64,000 bases of DNA from Nitrospira defluvii (GTDB lineage: Bacteria > Nitrospirota > Nitrospiria > Nitrospirales > Nitrospiraceae): positions 44,077 through 108,076 of the forward strand of contig WYAX01000004.1 in the NCBI GenBank assembly GCA_011525625.1, in the 5' to 3' direction. Below the pieces are notes generated by a model. That model did no database searches. It saw only the letters and a program-made list of their open reading frames with translations, and was not told the DNA's origin. A program made the translations under genes and the position numbers. Shown one piece after another: positions 19,239 to 29,488 of the stretch (position 1 is the stretch's first letter; the number at the start of each line of letters is the position of its first letter).

Positions 19239-20395
19239 GCTAATCGATCCTTTCGCCATACCAGCAGATAGACGAAGAACGGGCCACCGGCTAACGCCGT
19301 GATCACCCCGACCGGCACTTCCGACGGCACAAACAGCGTACGCGCCACCGTGTCCGCCGCCATCAAGAACATGCCGCCGACTAAGGCCGAGGCCGGCAAC
19401 AACAATCGGTGGTCGGCTCCGAGCACGAGACGGACGGCGTGGGGCACGATCATGCCGATGAAGCCGATCATGCCGCTGAACGACACCACGGCCCCGGTCA
19501 TCAGGGCCGACACCAGAAAGATGAACCGTTTGACACGTTCCGTGTCGATACCCAGCGAGCGCGCCGGCTCTTCGCCCAAGGCCAGAATATTGAGCACCCG
19601 GACCTGCTTGAAGAGCAGCAGCAGCCCGACCAGCAGATAGCCGGACAAGGCCGCCAGCACCGGGTAGGCCGGGGCGGTGAGCGACCCCATCAACCACGCC
19701 ATCATGCCGAACGACCGATTCGGCTCCATAATGGAGGTGATGAACATGATGAGCGCAGAGAAAATCGCATTGAGGATGACCCCGGCCAGGAGCACCGAGT
19801 GAATCGGCAGACGCTCACGGGTCGCCGCCATCCGATAGATCACCGCGAGGGCCACCAGGCCGCCCATAAATCCGCACACCGGCAGGATCGACAGCGCCAG
19901 CACCGTCGTTCCGATGCCGAACAACACGGCGACGGCAACGCCCAAGGCCGCCCCGCTGGACACACCCAGCACATAGGGATCGGCGAGCGGATTCCGAAGC
20001 AAGGCCTGCAACGCCACGCCGACCGAGGCAAGACAGCTCCCCACCAGAAATCCGAGTGCGACCCGCGGCAGCCGGACCTGAAACAGAATGACGCCGGCCG
20101 TGTCGACCATCTGTTCGTCGACCGGTCGACCGAACAACAGCGACGCAAAGAGGCCGAGGATGCGCCCCACCCCGATGTACTGAGTCCCCAACTGCAGACA
20201 CACGAGAGCCAGCGAGCCTGCGACGAGGGACAGCAGGGTCATCACGCGCCACCAGCGCGCCGGTGTGAGGATCACGTCCTGAACCGGCGGGTCGCCTGCG
20301 ACCGTCGGCGGACCAGATGGCAAGGGACCGGTGGACAAGGTCGATGCAGTCAAGGCGTGCGCGGGAGGTATGGGGTGGCCGGCTGCTGGCATCAT
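19235..20395 (-). CDS. btuC: Cobalamin ABC transporter permease
   Basis: FecCD-family permease of 386 residues. An N-terminal extension of about 50 polar residues precedes roughly ten membrane helices. Family motifs include GLFASLLFGRPVDE, VRLPRVALGFLVGSCLASVGVALQ, NPLADPYVLGVSSGAALG, and GMIGFIGMIVPHAVRLVLG near the end. Overlaps btuF (ATGA) upstream and btuD downstream, so the three are translationally coupled. Confidence 0.94.
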   Translation of the reverse strand: MMPAAGHPIPPAHALTASTLSTGPLPSGPPTVAGDPPVQDVILTPARWWRVMTLLSLVAGSLALVCLQLGTQYIGVGRILGLFASLLFGRPVDEQMVDTAGVILFQVRLPRVALGFLVGSCLASVGVALQALLRNPLADPYVLGVSSGAALGVAVAVLFGIGTTVLALSILPVCGFMGGLVALAVIYRMAATRERLPIHSVLLAGVILNAIFSALIMFITSIMEPNRSFGMMAWLMGSLTAPAYPVLAALSGYLLVGLLLLFKQVRVLNILALGEEPARSLGIDTERVKRFIFLVSALMTGAVVSFSGMIGFIGMIVPHAVRLVLGADHRLLLPASALVGGMFLMAADTVARTLFVPSEVPVGVITALAGGPFFVYLLVWRKDRLA

Positions 20396-21372
20396 GGCTG
20401 TACGGGGACCGGTTCCGATGCGAAGGCTTCGGGGTGGATCGCCCTGGCCAACGCTTCCAGCCCTTCCATGACGCGCGGGCCCGGGCGGTTCAGAGCATCG
20501 GCCGACACGTCGCGAAGACGGTTTTCCCGAACGGCGGTCACCGTCGTCCAGCGCCTCCAGGCCTCCTGCTCACTGCGCGGCACGGTTTCGATCGACCCTC
20601 TGGGGAACAACAGGATTTCGGGATCTTCCCTCAACACCGTCTCCATGGTGAGACGCGGATAGGGCGCCTTCGCCTCCGAGGCAATATTCAGTCCACCGGC
20701 AAGCCCGATCATCTGGTGAATGTAACTTCCCGGACCCACCGTGATCAGCGGTTGGCTATTGATGACGTACAAAACTCGAACGCGCGCCAGAGGCTCCGTT
20801 CTGGCGGTGAGTTCCGCCATCCGGTTGCGCATTGCCTGCGTCATCGCATGCGCGGCCGTGGAGCGATCAAAAATACGTCCCAAGGTATGCAGATGCGAAA
20901 AAATACTTTCCAGCGACGTCGCGTCCAAGAGCAGCACGGGAATTTTCAGTTCTTCCAGCTTGGCCAGGACATTCGCCCGATGAAACTCGCGTGGCGCGAC
21001 GATCAACTCGGGTCGAAGCGCAATCAGCGATTCGAGGTTGGGATTGGCGTAGCCGACTTTGGATTTAGCCTTGGCTGCCTCTGGAAAGTTACAAAACTCG
21101 GTCACCCCGACAATCTGCTCGTCCAGCCCCAGCGCAAACAACATCTCTGTGATGCTGGGCGCCAGCGAGACGACTCGCGCGGGCGCCTTGGCCACATAAA
21201 GTTTTCTCCCCGCGTCGTCGATAAACGTGCGCGGCGTAATATTGGCCATGAACGGCATGCCCGTAAGGATGCCTTGCTGACGGCGTTTCATCACCGCATC
21301 ATCCTCCGGAGATTGCGCAAACGCGAGCGATACACAGGCGAGCAACACATAGCAGGCGACTCCAAGCATTCC
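20392..21372 (-). CDS. btuF: Periplasmic cobalamin-binding protein
   Basis: Substrate-binding protein of the importer. I place the start at ATG 21372 (MLGVACYVLL), giving 326 residues with a signal peptide ending at AFAQ; the longer frame starting at 21531 would begin inside the riboswitch and run through its terminator. Core motifs: PARVVSLAPSITEMLFALGL, VGVTEFCNFP, SLIALRPELIVAP, and VGPGSYIHQMIGLAGG. First gene of btuFCD. Confidence 0.9.
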   Translation of the reverse strand, partial: GMLGVACYVLLACVSLAFAQSPEDDAVMKRRQQGILTGMPFMANITPRTFIDDAGRKLYVAKAPARVVSLAPSITEMLFALGLDEQIVGVTEFCNFPEAAKAKSKVGYANPNLESLIALRPELIVAPREFHRANVLAKLEELKIPVLLLDATSLESIFSHLHTLGRIFDRSTAAHAMTQAMRNRMAELTARTEPLARVRVLYVINSQPLITVGPGSYIHQMIGLAGGLNIASEAKAPYPRLTMETVLREDPEILLFPRGSIETVPRSEQEAWRRWTTVTAVRENRLRDVSADALNRPGPRVMEGLEALARAIHPEAFASEPVPVQP

Positions 21373-21412
21373 GGTGAGACATCGGCGAACGGGGATCGGG
21401 CGAACGGCGCGC

Positions 21413-21450
21413 AAATAAAAAATCCCCAGGGCCAACGTGGAACCCTGAGG
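21413..21450 (-). terminator. Rho-independent terminator in the btuF leader
   Basis: Minus-strand CCTCAGGG (21450-21443) pairs with CCCTGGGG (21431-21424), eight pairs with one G-U, loop of 11 bases, followed by ATTTTTTATTT. It lies between the cobalamin aptamer and the btuF start, so it is the likely off-state of a transcriptional riboswitch. A second hairpin (TATTCCC/GGGGAATA, about 21470-21496) in between could take part in switching. Confidence 0.75.
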
Positions 21451-21507
21451 ATTACCCGCACCATCATCCTCGCCTATTCCCCAGCCCACGAGGGAATAAA
21501 GGGTCTT

Positions 21508-21726
21508 CCTCGGGCAGGTCTTCTGGCTCATGGTTCATCCTACTCCCCGCGCCTTCCCAGCAGGCCCGTGATTCGTCTCTCGTGAATCGTCTCTCGCGTC
21601 TGGAACCAGACGCTTCACGCTTCACGAACAACGCCTCACGGCCACGCGAGTGGCATCGGCGGGTTTCGTCCCCATTTACAGCGGCGGGACCGCGAGGGCG
21701 TTACACCCTCTTCCCTTGACCCGAGG
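21508..21726 (-). ncRNA. Cobalamin riboswitch upstream of btuFCD
   Basis: Minus strand shows GGGAAGAGGGTGTAACGCCC, CCGCCGCTGTAAATGGGGACGA, GATGCCACTCG, GGGAAGGCGCGGGG and the B12 box GAGCCAGAAGACCTGCC (about 21512-21530). Ends pair as P1 (CCTCGGG at 21720-21726 with CCCGAGG at 21508-21514). The variable arm contains CGCTTCACG-type repeats shared with the btuB riboswitch. Confidence 0.93.
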
Positions 21727-21848
21727 TGTCTTGAAACGCGGCAAACTCTAGGAGAAGATGGCCGATCTTGTCAAGAGGAGGCGCGAGCGGAGGTTCCAGC
21801 GGAACTCCCACGGGAAGACCGCCGACGCCCGACGCGCACGGAAGCGTA

Positions 21849-22106
21849 CTACGAGCGGTAACGAAGTTTCAGGATGAGAATGGCGAGCGTGAGGACGAGG
21901 GTGACGAGGTTCGCGAGGATGATGGGAAGGGCGCCGAGAAGCAGGCCGTACACCAACCAGAGAGAGACCCCGGTCACAAAGGTGAGTAACATGCCCAAGG
22001 ACACGTCCTGCGCGGAGCGGGTACGCCAAGTCTGCTGGAGTTGGGGGATAAAGGCAATCGTGGTGAGGGTACCGGCGAGCAACCCGACGAGCGTGACCAC
22101 ATCCAT
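21849..22106 (-). CDS. SemiSWEET sugar transporter
   Basis: 85-residue membrane protein with three hydrophobic helices (about 5-24, 38-60, 62-80) and the PQ-loop IAFIPQLQQTWRTRSAQDVS. This is the size and motif of bacterial SemiSWEETs, which form homodimers moving small sugars down a gradient. Convergent with nothing close; it is transcribed toward the btuF leader and divergent from the L28 gene. Confidence 0.88.
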   Translation of the reverse strand: MDVVTLVGLLAGTLTTIAFIPQLQQTWRTRSAQDVSLGMLLTFVTGVSLWLVYGLLLGALPIILANLVTLVLTLAILILKLRYRS

Positions 22107-22266
22107 GGATGGAACCTCCGTGACGGTGAAGGGCCTTGCACAGGAAGGAGGGCATCCACAGTGGAGAATTCACCTCGGCAGCTTGTCTTAGCCCGTGGGG
22201 CTATGGTAGCATTCCGCTCCGTTCAGCACTAGTCGTTGAAAGACGCCGCAACAAAGGAGTAGGTCC

Positions 22267-22458
22267 GTGGCATTTGCTTGTGATCTTTGTGGGAAGAAAC
22301 ACCAAACCGGTAACAACGTCAGCCACGCGAACAATAGGACGAAGCGCGTCTTCAATCCCAACTTGCAACGCGTGAAAGCACTCGTCAACGGCTCAGCCTT
22401 ACGCATTCGCGTGTGCACCCGCTGCCTGCGTTCCGGCCTGGTCAAAAAAGCCGTCTAA
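22267..22458 (+). CDS. rpmB: 50S ribosomal protein L28
   Basis: 63 residues beginning at GTG (AAGGAG 7 bases upstream). Typical L28: [30 protein letters not shown] and ending [14 protein letters not shown]. Two CxxC pairs make it the zinc-binding (C+) form. Monocistronic by spacing. Confidence 0.95.
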   Translation: MAFACDLCGKKHQTGNNVSHANNRTKRVFNPNLQRVKALVNGSALRIRVCTRCLRSGLVKKAV

Positions 22459-22694
22459 TTACCTGCTGCCTGTCCTCGCTCGTTCTCTCCAGGGCTAGAT
22501 CTTACGCTCGTGGTCTGTCTGGTCGACTCTCCCACACATAGAACCCTATCCGCCACACGTGCTCGATACCTCCGAACTCCGCGACACCGCGCTCCCCAAA
22601 ATCAACTCACAGAAGACGACTGTGTCGGATCGGTGTACAATCCGATCTCACTCACGACAGCACTGGGAAGATTCCCCTCGAACCGGGAGGCATC

Positions 22695-23060
22695 ATGACT
22701 CATCTCCGTCACATACTCGGTCTCATGGCCATCGTCATCAACGTCGTCGCCTGCAGTCATCTTCAAACGAAAGAAGGGGCGTACCTCGACTCCGCGAAAG
22801 GTCGCGCCACGCAAGCGGAGGTTCGCCAGGCTCTCGGCGCGCCCAAAGCGGTTCGAAAGAGCGAGGAAGGCGAGGGCGTCTGGGTCTATGAATTTCGCGA
22901 GCAACAGTCCGGCAACCGCTATACCCCGCCCGGCACCTGGTGTGAGGAATACCTGCTTACCTTCGACGACAAGGCCGTGCTGCAAAAGTGGAAACAGGTC
23001 TCCCACTTCCACGGCGGCGAGCTCATGCCGACGGAATGCATTCCGGGGATAGAGCAATAG
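22695..23060 (+). CDS. Small BamE/SmpA-like lipoprotein
   Basis: 121 residues. Signal peptide with a lipobox-like end (INVVAC, Cys20), then a domain reading ATQAEVRQALGAPKAVRKSEEGEGVWVYEF, which is the SmpA/OmlA (BamE-like) pattern, a fold found in small outer-membrane lipoproteins. A GGGAGG site precedes the ATG. Specific role unknown; being apart from bam genes it may be an unrelated member of the fold. Confidence 0.72.
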   Translation: MTHLRHILGLMAIVINVVACSHLQTKEGAYLDSAKGRATQAEVRQALGAPKAVRKSEEGEGVWVYEFREQQSGNRYTPPGTWCEEYLLTFDDKAVLQKWKQVSHFHGGELMPTECIPGIEQ

Positions 23061-23281
23061 AAGTAGTGGGCAACATCCCGTCTCGCCTTTCGGCCCAGTA
23101 GCCGATGATACGGAACTACCGCCTGCATGGTCCTGCCCGCAGTTTGTACAAGAATGTGCCAACCCGGAGACACGTCAAGATAAAAACATCACCTTTTATG
23201 GACATCTTCGAGCTCAAGACGACCTCCGCGCATGGTACGACGCTTGCTGAGTATCAACCATAGATACTCGGAGGTCTTATC

Positions 23282-24682
23282 GTGAAAACACACATTGCCG
23301 CTATTCTCGCACTAAGTTTTCTATCTGGCATCTGGATCTCTTTCGACTCTGTCTCACCCGCAGAAGCCCAGAACTGGCTTTCCCGCAGAAAGCGCCAAGT
23401 GCAAACACAACCGCCCCCCACCCCTCCAGCGAGCCAGACTGGGACCTCCCGTGACTACTCGGTGCTCAAGATCGCCCCTCCGCCAGCAGCGGGTCTTTAT
23501 ATCGGGCAGTATGAATGGGTGCAGAACGACATCGCTTCGTTTGAATCGGCCAGCGGCCGGAAAACTGCGCTCTGGTCGAGGCACCGCGGCACCTGGGCGA
23601 ACGGGTACGATGCGGCCGGGCAGCCGCATTTCGATGTCGCGGCCGCGAATCTTGCCTGGCAGGAAGGAAAGGTAATTGTCGTTCAGGCATACAACATCCA
23701 TCCGGCACCGGGTGAATCCGAGGCGCCGGATGGGTTCACTGTCGACAAGCTTCTCAGCGGCGTCTACGACGCAGAGCTTCGAAGATTTGCCGGCGAGCTT
23801 CGTCAGTACGGCAAACCGACATTTTTTATCTCTGGGCGCGAACCCAATGGAATCGGAGCAGATTATTTCGGGGGCTTCGGTCCGGCAGGAGACAAGTCGC
23901 TGCAATGGGCGATCGAAAACAAGCGCGGTTTTGCGGAGTTCAACCCATCCTCCCTGCCGTATAGTTCACTCTATAGCGATATCGGTACGCCGCAAATCTG
24001 CGACGGGGTTGAACGTCTCAAGGCAGCACAACGCTACTACTACGACTTTTTTGTTCGCCGCGAAGGTCTCAAGTTTCTCACATTCGACTCTATGGGATGG
24101 TCTGTGAACCAACTAAACCAGATCGACTATGACGTCGCGGATCTGCCGGCCACGGTCGACAAGGCGTACGCAAAGCAACTGCTTCAGAGCTGCCACTCCT
24201 TCGCCAACTTTTACCCCGGAGACCAATACGTTGACTGGGTGAGTCTCGATTTTTATATGATCGATTATTACGCAAAGGACTGGCCCGGGCTCACCCAGGA
24301 CTACGTGGTCCCCGTTGAGAATCACTTTGCCGCACTGGACGCTGTCCTGCAAGAGGTGAAGACGGTCGCGCCGTCCAAACCAGTGTTCTTTATGGAGTTA
24401 GGATTTCCCGACGGCACTCAGCAGAATTCGAGTTGGGCGGCCCAGAAAATCGCGGCGGCCCTTCCACGTATCGTTTCCGGCTATCCGCAAATTCATGGTT
24501 TTGCGTTGTGGTCGGCGCATCCCTCATGGATGGTCCCCGGGGTCTTCCCCTACGACTGCTTAATTCGCCCTGGAACGCAGCAGGCAACGGCGCTGAAAAA
24601 TGCCGTCACGAATAATCCTTCGTCGTTCCTCTCCTGCGTCTACCTCTCGGATGGAAAATTACATCCGAATTGTGTGAACTAG
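23282..24682 (+). CDS. Secreted TIM-barrel protein resembling GH26-type glycoside hydrolases
   Basis: 466 residues with a GTG start after GGAGG and a signal peptide (about 1-29, ending AEA). After a proline-rich spacer comes GLYIGQYEWVQNDIASFESASGRK, like the beginning of a GH26-type domain. Candidate catalytic glutamates are in FFISGREPNG (acid/base position) and VFFMELGFPDG (nucleophile position); GDQYVDWVSLDFYMIDYY lies between. The EPS operon encodes another protein of this general plan (41132-42448). Family assignment is by motif only; the substrate may be the local polysaccharide. Confidence 0.6.
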   Translation: MKTHIAAILALSFLSGIWISFDSVSPAEAQNWLSRRKRQVQTQPPPTPPASQTGTSRDYSVLKIAPPPAAGLYIGQYEWVQNDIASFESASGRKTALWSRHRGTWANGYDAAGQPHFDVAAANLAWQEGKVIVVQAYNIHPAPGESEAPDGFTVDKLLSGVYDAELRRFAGELRQYGKPTFFISGREPNGIGADYFGGFGPAGDKSLQWAIENKRGFAEFNPSSLPYSSLYSDIGTPQICDGVERLKAAQRYYYDFFVRREGLKFLTFDSMGWSVNQLNQIDYDVADLPATVDKAYAKQLLQSCHSFANFYPGDQYVDWVSLDFYMIDYYAKDWPGLTQDYVVPVENHFAALDAVLQEVKTVAPSKPVFFMELGFPDGTQQNSSWAAQKIAAALPRIVSGYPQIHGFALWSAHPSWMVPGVFPYDCLIRPGTQQATALKNAVTNNPSSFLSCVYLSDGKLHPNCVN

Positions 24683-24736
24683 CGAAGCCGGGACAGCAGG
24701 TTCTGGCTACGTGGACATGAGAGGAGGCATGCAGAG

Positions 24737-25667
<931 letters not shown>

Positions 25668-25669
25668 CC

Positions 25670-26677
25670 TTATCGGGCTCCCCTCGTACCATTGAGAATT
25701 GCCCGCTCGGCGTGAAGATCGGCCTCGACCATCATTCTAATCAATTCACCGAAAGACACTTTGGGTTCCCAGCCCAACACCCGCTTGGCCTTCGACGCAT
25801 CCCCGATCAGCAGGTCCACTTCGGTGGGTCGATAGTAGCGTGGATCGATTTTCACATACTGCTTCCAGTCTAAATCGAGATACCTAAAGGTCTGCTCCAG
25901 AAATTCGCGTACCGTATGCGTTTCACCCGTGGCAATCACGTAGTCGTCCGGTTGCTCGGCTTGCAGCATCATCCACATCGCCGTGACGTAATCGCCGGCG
26001 AATCCCCAGTCTCGCTTGGCATCGAGATTTCCAAGGAATAACTCGTGCTGAACGCCCAATTTGATACGAGCGGCAGCGCGAGTGATTTTCCGGGTGACAA
26101 AAGTCTCTCCCCGTCGAGGCGACTCATGATTAAACAAAATGCCGCTACAGGCAAAAAGATTGTAGGCCTCGCGATAGTTGACCGTAATCCAATGGGCATA
26201 GACCTTGGCTGCCCCATACGGACTACGTGGATAAAAGGGTGTGCTCTCCCGTTGGGGAATTTCCTGCACCATGCCGAACATTTCACTCGACGAGGCCTGA
26301 TAAAACTTCGGGTGAATGCCTGATTCACGAATCGCTTCCAATAGGCGAACCGTCCCCAATGCTGTGACCTCCGCGGTATATTCGGGGACATCGAAGCTCA
26401 CGCGCACATGGCTCTGCGCACCCAAGTTGTAAATCTCATCCGGTTGAATCGTGCGTAGAATTTTATTCAGTGAACTCGCGTCGTTCAGATCTCCGTAGAC
26501 CAGACGTAACCTCGGTTCAGCGACGTGCGGATCCTGATAGATCGCGTCGATCCTGGCGGTATTGAAGGAACTGGAGCGCCGGATGATGCCATGCACTTCA
26601 TATCCCTTCGACAACAACAGCTCTGCGAGATACGATCCATCCTGTCCGCTGATGCCGGTAATCAATGCCTTTTTCAC
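25670..26677 (-). CDS. gmd: GDP-mannose 4,6-dehydratase
   Basis: Converts GDP-mannose to GDP-4-keto-6-deoxymannose. 335 residues, family length. Rossmann motif [23 protein letters not shown], catalytic [15 protein letters not shown] (YxxxK), [14 protein letters not shown] and [10 protein letters not shown] are all present. Two bases upstream of the broken fcl; with fcl dead, the product might feed GDP-rhamnose or another reductase. Confidence 0.95.
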   Translation of the reverse strand: MKKALITGISGQDGSYLAELLLSKGYEVHGIIRRSSSFNTARIDAIYQDPHVAEPRLRLVYGDLNDASSLNKILRTIQPDEIYNLGAQSHVRVSFDVPEYTAEVTALGTVRLLEAIRESGIHPKFYQASSSEMFGMVQEIPQRESTPFYPRSPYGAAKVYAHWITVNYREAYNLFACSGILFNHESPRRGETFVTRKITRAAARIKLGVQHELFLGNLDAKRDWGFAGDYVTAMWMMLQAEQPDDYVIATGETHTVREFLEQTFRYLDLDWKQYVKIDPRYYRPTEVDLLIGDASKAKRVLGWEPKVSFGELIRMMVEADLHAERAILNGTRGAR

Positions 26678-26785
26678 GGTGTTGCCTCACTCCGTTGTTA
26701 CAACCTGAATACTCCGACTGACTGCGCTGACGGCAGGGACAGAGACAGCCCGACGATCAGCGCTGCCTGCCTCCCAGTCGTCTCG

Positions 26786-27799
26786 CTATCCTCGTCCCAC
26801 GCCTTGTAGGATCTGTCGCTCACACCACGCGTAGGTCTGCTCAAGTCCCTCTTGAATACTCGTCTTGGGCGACCAATCAAGGAGGGTGCGCGCCCTCGTC
26901 CAATCTGCCGCCCGATCGACATCGCCTTCCGGCTTGCTTGTATCGAACCGAATATCGATCTGCTTACCGGAAATCGCACAGACCCGCTCCGCAATTTCCT
27001 TGATGGACGTGCTGTAATCGGGTCCGATTTGGATGACGCCTCGATTCATGCCTTTTGTGGCAACGGACACCAGCGCATCCACAATATCGCTCACGAAGAC
27101 GAATGCCCGACGCTGTTTTCCCGAACCCCACACCACAAATTCTTCATCCGGGTATCGAATGGCTTTGCGAATGAGAGAAGGAATGACCTGCGACTTTTCA
27201 GGCGACATCTCGCAGTGCGGGCCATATACGTTGTGGAAACGGAGAATACCGATGTCGAGCAACTTCTCCTTTCTGGCCAAATCGCAGCCCATTTCACCCA
27301 TCAGTTTGCTCCACCCATAGGAGGATTCCGGGGAGGCGGGATAGACATCGTCTTCTTTGAAGGGCGGCGGATTCAATTTACTCTGACGTTCAGCGGGATA
27401 ACTGCAGGCAGTCCCGACATACACGTAGGACGAGGCATGATTCGCAATGGCCGCCCGTAACATATTGGAGTCAATGATCAGGTTGGTGTTAAACAACGAA
27501 AATTGGTTGCCGAACACATAGTTGATGCCGGCGACCACATCGGCCAGGTGATAGACCACATCCTGCCCTTCCGTCGCTCGTTCGCAGTTCCGGTAATCTG
27601 CAAGATCCAGTTCAAGGAACCGGTGCTCCAGATCAATCACCGGCACACCGTCCTCGGCGAGCAGGTTCGATTTCTTGCCCCGCCAGAGATTGTCCGCGAC
27701 CGTCACCTGGGCGCCCTCGGCAGCAAGACGGGCCACGAGATGAGACCCGATTTGTCCGGCCCCTCCGGTGATAAGTACGCGTTTGTTTTTCCAATACAT
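26786..27799 (-). CDS. NAD-dependent nucleotide-sugar epimerase/dehydratase
   Basis: 337-residue extended SDR: GGAGQIGSHLVARLAAEG at the N-terminus, YVGTACSYPAERQ, catalytic ESSYGWSKLMGE (YxxxK), FHNVYGPHCEMS, and RAFVFVSDIVDALV. The layout resembles GDP-mannose 3,5-epimerase-like and fucose-synthase-like enzymes, but substrate cannot be fixed. Sits before gmd in the EPS operon. Confidence 0.85.
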   Translation of the reverse strand: MYWKNKRVLITGGAGQIGSHLVARLAAEGAQVTVADNLWRGKKSNLLAEDGVPVIDLEHRFLELDLADYRNCERATEGQDVVYHLADVVAGINYVFGNQFSLFNTNLIIDSNMLRAAIANHASSYVYVGTACSYPAERQSKLNPPPFKEDDVYPASPESSYGWSKLMGEMGCDLARKEKLLDIGILRFHNVYGPHCEMSPEKSQVIPSLIRKAIRYPDEEFVVWGSGKQRRAFVFVSDIVDALVSVATKGMNRGVIQIGPDYSTSIKEIAERVCAISGKQIDIRFDTSKPEGDVDRAADWTRARTLLDWSPKTSIQEGLEQTYAWCERQILQGVGRG

Positions 27800-27847
27800 G
27801 GTGTTCCCCTTTCCCGCGACAATAAGTTCTCCGTCTCACATGAGGCC

Positions 27848-29488
27848 CTAATGTGTCCCCTTCAGATGATCCGCGACGCGCAGGGCCATGGCGACGATCG
27901 TCAAGGTCGGATTCGCGTGACTGGACGTAGGAAACACCGAACTACTGGCAACGAATAGATTGGCTATGCCATGTACTCGACCTTGTTCGTCGACCACCCC
28001 CAGTGAAGGATCGGCCGACATCCGTGTAGTTCCGATGTGATGTCCGAGTACGGCCTTCACGTCCCCCATCAATTGCGCCACATCGTCGCCAAGATATGTC
28101 AGGTAGCCGCAATCCTGCCTGCGAAGTTCTTCATCGAGAAGCTTGTGCGCACGCTGCACGCTCGCTCGATCCTGCTCGGTCACCTGAAAGTTGAGCCGCA
28201 ACCGTGGCATGCCCAATTCATCCTGCACGTCGTCCAGCGTCACACGATTGTCACGATGAGGAATTTGCTCGCTCTGAAAATACAGGTAATACGTATTCGA
28301 CCGTGACCGCATGAGCAGAGAGGGAATACGCCGCCTCTGAAGGAGTCGTTTCCGCCCGAATTTGGGTAACACCGACAGAGCCTGAGGTGACCCCATCAGG
28401 ATGTTCTTCAGATGCCGCCAGTACAGCGCATACTTACCTGTCCCCAGCTCCTCCTGCTGTCTTCCACCCAACAGCCGTTTCAGCAGAAAGGTGGCCGACA
28501 GCACCGCATTACCGTGGCCAGGGTCACCGAGCAGCGGCCGATCCAATAACATGTAGAGATTCAACAGCTCATGACGCCGCTGAGCGGCCTCGGAAAAGCC
28601 GATCCGTCGACGGCAGAAGACACCCTGTGGATCCGCTTCATATCCGAACATCACCTCTTGCCCAGCCGTAAGCGTGATACTCGCAATCACCCCGTGAATG
28701 TGCGACATATACCCGCGCCCCAGCCAATCCGAATGGTTCCCGATGCCATCCCGATATACGCGTCGAGAAGCCAGCAACAGACGCGTGGTTTCCAACCCGC
28801 CCCCGGCGAGCACGATGGTTCGTGCGCGGACCTGAAAACGCCGGCCTGCGAACGTTGCCACTTGGACGGACTCGATGCGGGTGCCGTCCGACGAAGCCTG
28901 CAATTCGACCACCGGTGCGTGAAGCATGACGCGCACCTGTTCCGCTCCGGCGAGATCCGCTCGATACGCTTTGCCGAATTGCGTCGGCGGGCTCCACCGC
29001 TCAATGCCTGAGGTGCAGACCACCCCGTCTTCAAAACTCGGCAACATCGAAGGATGTGCACCGGGAAGCGCCGTGGCTACTTGATAGTCGTACTCCCCGC
29101 ACTCACAGTAGACATGCGCGCGACGATAGTAGTCGTGCATGTCTTTCTGCGGAAACGGCCAGCCGCTGTGCGGCACCCATTCACGTCGATCAAAGTCGAG
29201 AGAATCAAAAGGAATACACCGCCCGCCCCACAGCGAGGTGGTGCCTCCCAGTTGGCGATACCGAGCCTGATCCAGAGGAACGTGGCGGATCGAATCGTTG
29301 AGAGCTCCTTGATACAGCGACTGGCTCTCGCCGGCCCGCGTCTTCCCACCGGCTTCGAGTAGGATGATCCGCTGTCCGGTCGCCAGGAGTTCCATAGCTA
29401 GGGTGATACCGGCGGCCCCAGCACCCACGATGCAGATGTCGGCCGACAACGTGTGCCCCTCGGAGACTGTGTTCGCGTCAAGCAACAT
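27848..29488 (-). CDS. GMC-family oxidoreductase
   Basis: FAD-dependent oxidoreductase of about 546 residues. N-terminal dinucleotide motif DICIVGAGAAGITLAMELL, LGGTTSLWGGRCIPF, IVLAGGGLETTRLLL, and a C-terminal GMC region with HHIGTTRMS and HANPTLTIVAMALR. ATG 29488 has AAGGTG upstream; a GTG two codons earlier is possible. The same type of enzyme is seen in other EPS loci, perhaps oxidising a sugar or polyol; substrate unknown. Confidence 0.85.
   Translation of the reverse strand: MLLDANTVSEGHTLSADICIVGAGAAGITLAMELLATGQRIILLEAGGKTRAGESQSLYQGALNDSIRHVPLDQARYRQLGGTTSLWGGRCIPFDSLDFDRREWVPHSGWPFPQKDMHDYYRRAHVYCECGEYDYQVATALPGAHPSMLPSFEDGVVCTSGIERWSPPTQFGKAYRADLAGAEQVRVMLHAPVVELQASSDGTRIESVQVATFAGRRFQVRARTIVLAGGGLETTRLLLASRRVYRDGIGNHSDWLGRGYMSHIHGVIASITLTAGQEVMFGYEADPQGVFCRRRIGFSEAAQRRHELLNLYMLLDRPLLGDPGHGNAVLSATFLLKRLLGGRQQEELGTGKYALYWRHLKNILMGSPQALSVLPKFGRKRLLQRRRIPSLLMRSRSNTYYLYFQSEQIPHRDNRVTLDDVQDELGMPRLRLNFQVTEQDRASVQRAHKLLDEELRRQDCGYLTYLGDDVAQLMGDVKAVLGHHIGTTRMSADPSLGVVDEQGRVHGIANLFVASSSVFPTSSHANPTLTIVAMALRVADHLKGTH

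Noticed and set aside
18342..19697. 451-residue version of the BtuD protein
   Set aside because: The first 150 residues overlap btuC in another frame and are low-complexity; the ATG at 19238 with ATGA overlap gives a normal family member.
19409..20662. Long plus-strand frame opposite btuC/btuF (417 codons)
   Set aside because: Antisense shadow of well-identified genes, His/Gln/Arg-rich composition with no domain.
21373..21531. BtuF start at 21531
   Set aside because: It lies inside the riboswitch aptamer and its first codons run through the terminator hairpin; the signal peptide begins at 21372.
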